42,224 bases of DNA from Bryobacterales bacterium. GTDB taxonomy: Bacteria; Acidobacteriota; Terriglobia; Bryobacterales; Bryobacteraceae. The stretch spans positions 1 to 42,224 of the forward strand of contig SHUD01000019.1 of assembly GCA_009697505.1 (NCBI GenBank), read 5' to 3'. How positions within the stretch are numbered: the stretch's first letter is position 1; every line of letters starts with the position of its first letter. This document shows, in pieces, positions 37,583 through 42,224 of this stretch. The notes below the pieces were generated by a model. The model saw only the letters and a program-made list of their open reading frames with translations. It did not search any database and was not told the origin of the DNA. The translations under genes and the position numbers were made by a program.

Positions 37583-38656
37583 ATGATCACCGAGGCCGCC
37601 ACAGTCACATTCGACAAGCTGGATCTGGACTGCGGAACCACGCTTGCTCCCGTCGATTGCGCCTATGAAACCTACGGCACGCTGAACGCGGACAAAAGCA
37701 ACGCGATTCTGGTCCTGCACGCTTTTTCCGGCGACGCCCATGCCGCCGGCGAGGGCGGCTGGTGGTCGAACATGATCGGCCCGGGCAAGGGTTTTGACAC
37801 CGATCAGTATTTCGTCATCTGTGCCAATGTGCTCGGCGGATGCCGGGGGACTACAGGTCCCGGCTCCATCAATCCGGCGACCGGTTGCCCCTGGGCCATG
37901 GCGTTTCCCGCGGTCACCATCGCCGACATGGTCCGGCTGCAGAAGATGCTGATCGACCATCTGGGCATCGCGAGGCTCCTGGCCGTGGCGGGCGGTTCCA
38001 TGGGCGGCATGCAGGCGCTCGAATGGGCGGTGGCGTATCCGGATCACGTGTTGGCAACCCTGCCCATCGCAACAACCGCGCGGCACAGCGCGCAGCAGAT
38101 CGCGTTCAACGAAGTCGGACGGCAAGCCATCATGGCCGATCCGGATTGGCGCGGCGGCGAATATTACGATCACAAGCCTCCGGCGCGAGGCCTGGCCGTG
38201 GCCCGCATGGTGGGCCACATCACCTACATGAGTGACGAGAGCATGCGCGAAAAGTTCGGCCGCCGCCTGCGCTCGTCTGACGAGTTTGAGGTCGAAAGCT
38301 ACCTCAAGTATCGCGGCTACAAGTTCGTCGACCGCTTTGACGCGAACTCGTACATTTACATCACGCGCGCCATGGATAGCTACGATCTGACGCAGCACGG
38401 GTCGCTCGCGTCGCTGTTTGAGAATATCCCGACGCGCTTTCTGGTGATCAGCTTCACCTCGGATTGGCTGTATCCCAGCTATCAGTCGCTCGAAATTGTG
38501 AGCGCGCTGCGCAGCCGCAACTGCGATGTCGCTTATGTAAACCTGGCGGCGGTCTACGGGCACGATTCGTTCCTGGTCGAAGTCGACGAGCAGACCCAAC
38601 TCGTGCGCGGTTTCCTCGCCAGCACGTCCAAGGAGGCCAAGCGTGGGCGTCCGTGA
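37583..38656 (+). CDS. metX: Homoserine O-acyltransferase (MetX family)
   Basis: This 357-residue alpha/beta-hydrolase-fold enzyme is a clear Met[20 protein letters not shown] and [21 protein letters not shown] open the fold. The nucleophile Ser139 lies in [13 protein letters not shown]. The triad is completed by the Asp in TSDWLYP (near 296) and the His in YGHDSFLVE (near 330). It transfers an acyl group from acetyl-CoA or succinyl-CoA to homoserine in methionine synthesis; many MetX proteins linked to metW use succinyl-CoA, and the sequence alone does not settle it for me. The last 14 bases overlap metW, so the pair is translationally coupled. No SAM riboswitch is evident in the 61-base gap upstream. 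Confidence 0.93.
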   Translation: MITEAATVTFDKLDLDCGTTLAPVDCAYETYGTLNADKSNAILVLHAFSGDAHAAGEGGWWSNMIGPGKGFDTDQYFVICANVLGGCRGTTGPGSINPATGCPWAMAFPAVTIADMVRLQKMLIDHLGIARLLAVAGGSMGGMQALEWAVAYPDHVLATLPIATTARHSAQQIAFNEVGRQAIMADPDWRGGEYYDHKPPARGLAVARMVGHITYMSDESMREKFGRRLRSSDEFEVESYLKYRGYKFVDRFDANSYIYITRAMDSYDLTQHGSLASLFENIPTRFLVISFTSDWLYPSYQSLEIVSALRSRNCDVAYVNLAAVYGHDSFLVEVDEQTQLVRGFLASTSKEAKRGRP

Positions 38657-39245
38657 AGTCTACGGCCGCAGCGACTACGCCATCATCGGCGAGTTGGTCG
38701 AGCCCGGCACCAAGGTCCTGGACCTGGGCTGCGGCGAGGGCCTGCTGCTTTCCTGGCTCAAGGAGAACAAGAACGTCAACGGGCGCGGCGTCGAGCTGTC
38801 CGGCGCCAGCGTGCAGAAAGCCATTGCGCGCGGCGTCTCGGTGTACCAAGGCGACCTGGAAAGCGCGCTCGAAGATTATCCCAACCAGGCGTTTGACTAT
38901 GTCATCCTCAGCCAGACATTGCAGGAAACGCGTCACCCGCATAAGGTTTTGGAGAGCATGCTGCGGATCGGACGCCACGGCATCGTGGCCTTCCCCAACT
39001 TCGGCCACTGGAGCGTCCGCTGGGCGCATCTATGGACCGGGCGGGCTCCGCAAACCGAATTGTTTCCGCACGACTGGTACGATTCGCCCAATATCCACTT
39101 CCTCACCGTTTTCGACTTCGAGGCCCTGGCGCGCAAGCAGAACTGGCGCATTGAACGCGCGATCTTCCTGGCTGGTGGCGACCAGGTAACGCTTTTCCCC
39201 AACCTGACGGCCGAAGTCGCGGTGTTCCTGTTCTCACGTTCCTAA
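38643..39245 (+). CDS. metW: Methionine biosynthesis protein MetW
   Basis: This 200-residue SAM-methyltransferase-fold protein has [15 protein letters not shown] (residues 25-39), [24 protein letters not shown] and the MetW-typical [19 protein letters not shown]. It begins with GTG at 38643 inside the end of metX (14-base overlap, different frame) and ends overlapping the ATG of the pseudouridine synthase by one base. MetW always accompanies MetX of this type and appears to be needed for, or to stimulate, homoserine acylation; whether it methylates anything is not established. Confidence 0.93.
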   Translation: MGVREVYGRSDYAIIGELVEPGTKVLDLGCGEGLLLSWLKENKNVNGRGVELSGASVQKAIARGVSVYQGDLESALEDYPNQAFDYVILSQTLQETRHPHKVLESMLRIGRHGIVAFPNFGHWSVRWAHLWTGRAPQTELFPHDWYDSPNIHFLTVFDFEALARKQNWRIERAIFLAGGDQVTLFPNLTAEVAVFLFSRS

Positions 39246-40138
39246 TGTTGTCCCTCACAACCGACGCGCGTGATGCCGGCAAACGTCTGGATCACTATGT
39301 GCAGGAACACGTCAAGGATGTCAGCCGCTCGCGCCTGCAAAGCTGGATCAAAGAAGGCCGCGTGCTGGTGAACGGCGCCCCGTCGAAAGCTTCGCATTTG
39401 CTGCGGGCCGGTGAAACCGTGGAAATATCACCGGCCGATCCGCCTCCGCTCGAAGCCGCGCCCGAAGATCTGCCTATCGAGATTCTTTATGAAGACGCCT
39501 CGGTGATTGCCCTCAACAAGCCCGCCGGACTCGTGGTGCACGCCGGCGCGGGCGCGGAATCCGGAACGCTGGTGAATCGCCTGGTGCATCACTTCGCGAC
39601 GCTGTCGCAGGTCGGCGGAGGTCTGCGTCCCGGCATCGTGCACCGCTTGGATAAAGGCACCAGCGGCGTTATCTTAGTCGCGCGCCATGACGCCGCGCAT
39701 CAGGCGCTGGCGGCTCAGTTCGCCGGACGCACCGTCGAGAAAGTCTACCTCGCGCTGGTGCACGGAAAAGTTCGCAACGAACAAGGCCGCATCACTTCAC
39801 CGATTGCCCGCGATCCTGAGCGCCGCATTCGCATGACCACCCGTCTGGACACCGGCCGTTCCGCGCTCACCGAATACCGGGTGCGCGAGCGTTTCGATAA
39901 GCTGACGTACCTCGAAGTCCGCATCGGCACCGGCCGCACGCACCAGATCCGCGTGCACCTGGCTAGCATCGGGCATCCCGTCGTTGGCGACAAGTTATAC
40001 GGCGCGCCCGTGGCCGAGCGCATCTTTCTTCATGCGTACAGCATCAGCTTCACCAGCCCTGCGTCGGGCGAGCGCGTGACCGTGGAAGCGCCGCTGGCGT
40101 CTGAACTTACGGAATGGCTCGCGCGCCTGCGCGCTTAA
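39245..40138 (+). CDS. RluA/RluD-family 23S rRNA pseudouridine synthase
   Basis: This 297-residue protein has an N-terminal S4 RNA-binding domain (KRLDHYVQEHV, then RSRLQSWIKEGRVLVNG) and an RluA-type catalytic domain. The catalytic Asp136 lies in IVHRLDKGTSG; NKPAGLVVHAG, EKVYLALVHGK, RTHQIRVHLASIGHPVVGDKLYG and IFLHAYSISF are the other family blocks. S4 plus this catalytic core is the RluC/RluD layout. RluD, which modifies helix 69 of 23S rRNA, is the likeliest role, but RluC is not excluded. Its ATG overlaps the metW stop by one base, so it belongs to the met transcript, a link that is unusual in function. Confidence 0.9.
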   Translation: MLSLTTDARDAGKRLDHYVQEHVKDVSRSRLQSWIKEGRVLVNGAPSKASHLLRAGETVEISPADPPPLEAAPEDLPIEILYEDASVIALNKPAGLVVHAGAGAESGTLVNRLVHHFATLSQVGGGLRPGIVHRLDKGTSGVILVARHDAAHQALAAQFAGRTVEKVYLALVHGKVRNEQGRITSPIARDPERRIRMTTRLDTGRSALTEYRVRERFDKLTYLEVRIGTGRTHQIRVHLASIGHPVVGDKLYGAPVAERIFLHAYSISFTSPASGERVTVEAPLASELTEWLARLRA

Positions 40139-40179
40139 CAGAAGCCATTCTGTCGTAACCTAGAAAAACACTTCAAATT

Positions 40180-41622
40180 ATGGCCGAATCTCCCATCACC
40201 GCACGCACCAAGGACTTTGCCGCCTGGTATCAGGACGTGGTTCTCTCAGGCGACATGGCCGAGCCCGCCGAAATCGTCAAGGGCTGCATGGTCATCAAAG
40301 CCAACGGCTGGGCCGTCTGGGAAGTCCTGCAGCGCGAGCTGGACACCCGCTTCAAGGAAACCGGGCACCAGAACATGTACTTCCCGCTGCTGATCCCGCA
40401 GAGTTTCCTGCACAAGGAAGCCGAGCACGTCGAGGGCTTTTCGCCCGAACTGGCCGTGGTCACCATCGCCGGCGGCAAGACCCTCGAGGAACCCTACGTC
40501 ATCCGGCCCACGTCGGAAACCATCATCGGGCACTTCTTCGGCAAGTGGATTCAAAGCTGGCGCGATCTGCCCATGCTGGTCAATCAGTGGGCCAACGTCA
40601 TGCGCTGGGAGCTGCGCACGCGCATGTTCCTGCGCACCACGGAGTTCCTGTGGCAGGAAGGCCACACCGCGCACTCGACGCACGAAGAGGCGCTCGAAGA
40701 AGTACTGCGCATGCTGGATGTCTACGCCGAAGTCTCCGAAAACGTGATGGCCGTGCCCGTAATCAAGGGCGTGAAAACCAAGTCGGAAAAATTCGCGGGC
40801 GCGCTGCGCAGCTTCTGTATCGAGTCCATGATGCAGAACGGACTAGCGCTACAAGCCGGCACCAGCCATGACCTCGGCCAGAACTTCGGCAAAGCTTTCG
40901 ACGTCCAGTTCCAGAGCAAGGAAGGCCAGCTCGATTACGTCTGGCAGACCAGTTGGGGCGTGAGCACTCGGCTCATTGGCGGGTTGATCATGAGCCACTC
41001 CGACGACAAAGGCCTGGTGCTGCCTCCGAAGCTCGCGCCGAACAAAGTGGTGCTGGTGCCGATCTATCGTAAAGACGAAGAGCGCGCGAGTGTATTGGAA
41101 GTGGCACAAAAGATCGCCAAGGAGATCGGCGCCAAGCTCGACGACCGCGAGGGTCATACGCCGGGCGCGAAATTCTACCACTGGGAACGCCGTGGCGTGC
41201 CGGTGGTGCTCGAACTGGGTCCGCGCGATGTCGCCTCCGGCAATATCGTGCTGAAGCGGCGCGATACGGGCGCGAAGGAAGTGGTCCCGCAGGCCGATAT
41301 CGGCGCTCGCGTCCCGGCTGTACTCGACCAGATGCAGACAGATCTCTACGAAGCGGCCAAGAAGCGCCTCAAAGACAATACCGTTCTGGCAAATTCCATC
41401 GGCGAGGTGGAAGAAATCCTAAAGCCGGTGACCGCTGAGAAGGGTGGCGGCAAGTTCGTGATGGTTCACATGAAAGACGACGCTGTGTGCGACGCTCGCG
41501 TCAAGGAATTCAAGGCCACTATCCGCTGTATTCCTCTGGTGGATGAATACGACGGGCCCGGAAAATGCGTGGTCACGGGCGAAGACGTCGATCGCCGCGT
41601 GGTGATCGCCAAGGCGTACTAA
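40180..41622 (+). CDS. proS: Prolyl-tRNA synthetase, archaeal/eukaryotic type
   Basis: This 480-residue class II synthetase is of the archaeal/eukaryote-like ProS kind, lacking the long editing insertion of the bacterial type. Class II landmarks are [41 protein letters not shown] (motif 2 region) and [19 protein letters not shown] (motif 3). An anticodon-binding domain ([10 protein letters not shown]) and the C-terminal zinc-binding-like domain follow, and it ends with the typical C-terminal Tyr (IAKAY). The expected Cys ligands of the last domain are only partly present (Cys in DDAVC, IRC and GKC). It charges tRNA-Pro. It lies 41 bases downstream of the pseudouridine synthase and may be read from the same transcript. 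Confidence 0.95.
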   Translation: MAESPITARTKDFAAWYQDVVLSGDMAEPAEIVKGCMVIKANGWAVWEVLQRELDTRFKETGHQNMYFPLLIPQSFLHKEAEHVEGFSPELAVVTIAGGKTLEEPYVIRPTSETIIGHFFGKWIQSWRDLPMLVNQWANVMRWELRTRMFLRTTEFLWQEGHTAHSTHEEALEEVLRMLDVYAEVSENVMAVPVIKGVKTKSEKFAGALRSFCIESMMQNGLALQAGTSHDLGQNFGKAFDVQFQSKEGQLDYVWQTSWGVSTRLIGGLIMSHSDDKGLVLPPKLAPNKVVLVPIYRKDEERASVLEVAQKIAKEIGAKLDDREGHTPGAKFYHWERRGVPVVLELGPRDVASGNIVLKRRDTGAKEVVPQADIGARVPAVLDQMQTDLYEAAKKRLKDNTVLANSIGEVEEILKPVTAEKGGGKFVMVHMKDDAVCDARVKEFKATIRCIPLVDEYDGPGKCVVTGEDVDRRVVIAKAY

Positions 41623-41628
41623 GTCATT

Positions 41629-41640
41629 CCTAGTACTAGG
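41629..41640. repeat. Perfect 12-bp palindrome downstream of proS
   Basis: CCTAGTACTAGG is a perfect palindrome lying seven bases after the proS stop and about 108 bases before the start of the truncated propeller gene. It could be an operator half-site pair or chance; no second copy is visible nearby. A TATGAT at 41679-41684 could be a -10 element for the downstream gene, but no convincing -35 accompanies it. The rest of the 114-base gap shows nothing else apart from GGAGGA at 41728-41733. Confidence 0.3.
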
Positions 41641-41736
41641 CTTACTAAACTTTCGGCTGCAAATCCCCGATATTACGTTATGATGGGGCTTACAACCTGA
41701 ATACAGGTGTTTTGCCCGGTGTTGTTCGGAGGAATC

Positions 41737-42060
41737 ATGCGTAGGCGCTTCTTCAATATTATCGGCATGGCAGCGTTGGCGGCCTCGCTAAATGTGTGCT
41801 TTGCGGCGACATTTGGAACCGTGGTGCCGATTCACGGCACGGTGTCCGATATCGCGCTCGACGAGCGCCGCGGGCGTGTTTATGCCGCCAACTTCAGCGC
41901 CTACCGCGTGGAAGTGGTGGATACGGCCGGTAAGAGGCTGTTGGTACCGATCCCTGTTACCCGGCCGCCAAGCGCAGTAGCAGTATCCCCCGACAATCGG
42001 TTCTTAGTCATTGGTGAATACGAAATACCGGATCACTGCTGTCCGGCTATCGCATTTTGA
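41737..42060 (+). pseudogene. Exported beta-propeller protein cut by an insertion sequence
   Basis: The frame starts at the ATG at 41737, four bases after a GGAGGA, and gives a signal peptide (RRRFFNIIGMAALAASLN, then VCFAA). The propeller-like segments DIALDERRGRVYAANFSAYRVEVVD and PPSAVAVSPDNRFLVIGEYE follow, as in YVTN/cytochrome-d1-like secreted proteins of Bryobacterales (the first landmark is given in part only). After codon 99 (Asp, 42031-42033) the similarity stops; the last eight codons (HCCPAIAF) are read from the terminal sequence of the insertion element. Normal relatives are several hundred residues long. The rest of the gene presumably lies beyond the element. Confidence 0.7.
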
Positions 42061-42224
42061 CCCTTGGGTAAGTCGTGTTTGCTCAGTGGGATGAATGGTA
42101 TTTTGACTTTTTTCGATTTCAACTTCCGCTGACGGTTGTGGGGCGTTTTCGCCGGTGGAGGGACGATGCTGGAGCATGCGGCATGCTGAGGCATGCATCT
42201 CGGCCGCATCGTTTTCGCGCAGTT
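42034..42224 (+). mobile_element. Left end of an IS4-type insertion sequence (continues beyond the window)
   Basis: From 42034 the sequence begins CACTGCTGTCCGGCTA, which I recall as the terminal repeat type of IS4-group elements whose transposase has a DUF4372 N-terminus. The base composition becomes more T-rich than the flanking genes (TTTTGACTTTTTTCG at 42100). About 160 bases further on, a transposase-like start appears at 42193. The element's right end and target duplication are outside the window, so the boundary at 42034 is my estimate to within a few bases. Confidence 0.6.
42193..42224 (+). CDS. IS4-family transposase N-terminus, partial
   Basis: ATG at 42193 opens a frame reading MHLGRIVFAQ before the window ends. 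This matches the usual beginning of DUF4372/DDE_Tnp_1 transposases (a short MxxGKxVFAQLM-like start). Only ten whole codons are present, so the call depends on its position behind the terminal repeat at 42034 and is moderate. Confidence 0.5.
   Translation, partial: MHLGRIVFAQ

Overview
The window is about 62% GC by eye, densely coded, and most likely comes from an Acidobacteriota genome near Bryobacterales / Candidatus Solibacter. The supporting traits are a DUF1592-type (planctomycete/acidobacterial) cytochrome protein, a Ser/Thr kinase fused to TolB-like propeller repeats, a DUF6152 protein, many exported NHL and PQQ propellers, and an archaeal-type ProRS. This placement is inference from gene families; no rRNA or tRNA gene is visible. 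No gene-free stretch exceeds 300 bases. No CRISPR array was seen.

Layout. Both edges are mobile DNA. Bases 1-67 (minus) encode the first residues of a transposase that runs out of the window. The right edge (about 42034 onward) is the left end of an IS4-type element that has cut an exported beta-propeller gene. Bases 241-6393 (plus) hold a di-heme-motif DUF1592 protein translationally coupled to an ankyrin-repeat protein, then a ketopantoate-reductase-like protein and an exported metallo-beta-lactamase-fold protein. Bases 6411-8961 (minus) hold a kinase-TolB receptor split by a frameshift.

Bases 9052-23186 form an island rich in exported redox and propeller proteins: a sorbosone-type dehydrogenase, a cysteine-free carboxymuconolactone-decarboxylase-like protein, three NHL proteins, a cytochrome c-PQQ propeller fusion, a four-cupredoxin multicopper oxidase with an unusual domain order, a small secreted protein of unknown family, a PQQ dehydrogenase, and an HpcH/HpaI aldolase that carries a signal peptide. 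I suggest extracytoplasmic oxidation of alcohols, sugars or phenolic matter. An aminotransferase-V protein and a PGPGW-like membrane protein sit inside the island.

Bases 23358-31800 are mixed: a stand-alone cobalamin-binding domain, a NYN nuclease with two OST-HTH-like domains followed by RidA, a frameshifted pyruvate kinase, a PhoD-like phosphatase, OsmC, a KirBac potassium channel, a decayed MBL gene, and a DUF6152 protein overlapping a second copy of the unknown secreted family.

Bases 31807-42060 are mainly housekeeping: carA-carB-nucleotidyltransferase (minus), a damaged GNAT gene, then metX-metW-rluD-proS (plus). At least four single-base frame breaks occur (kinase, pyk, two in the GNAT gene). 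They could be assembly indels or real decay.
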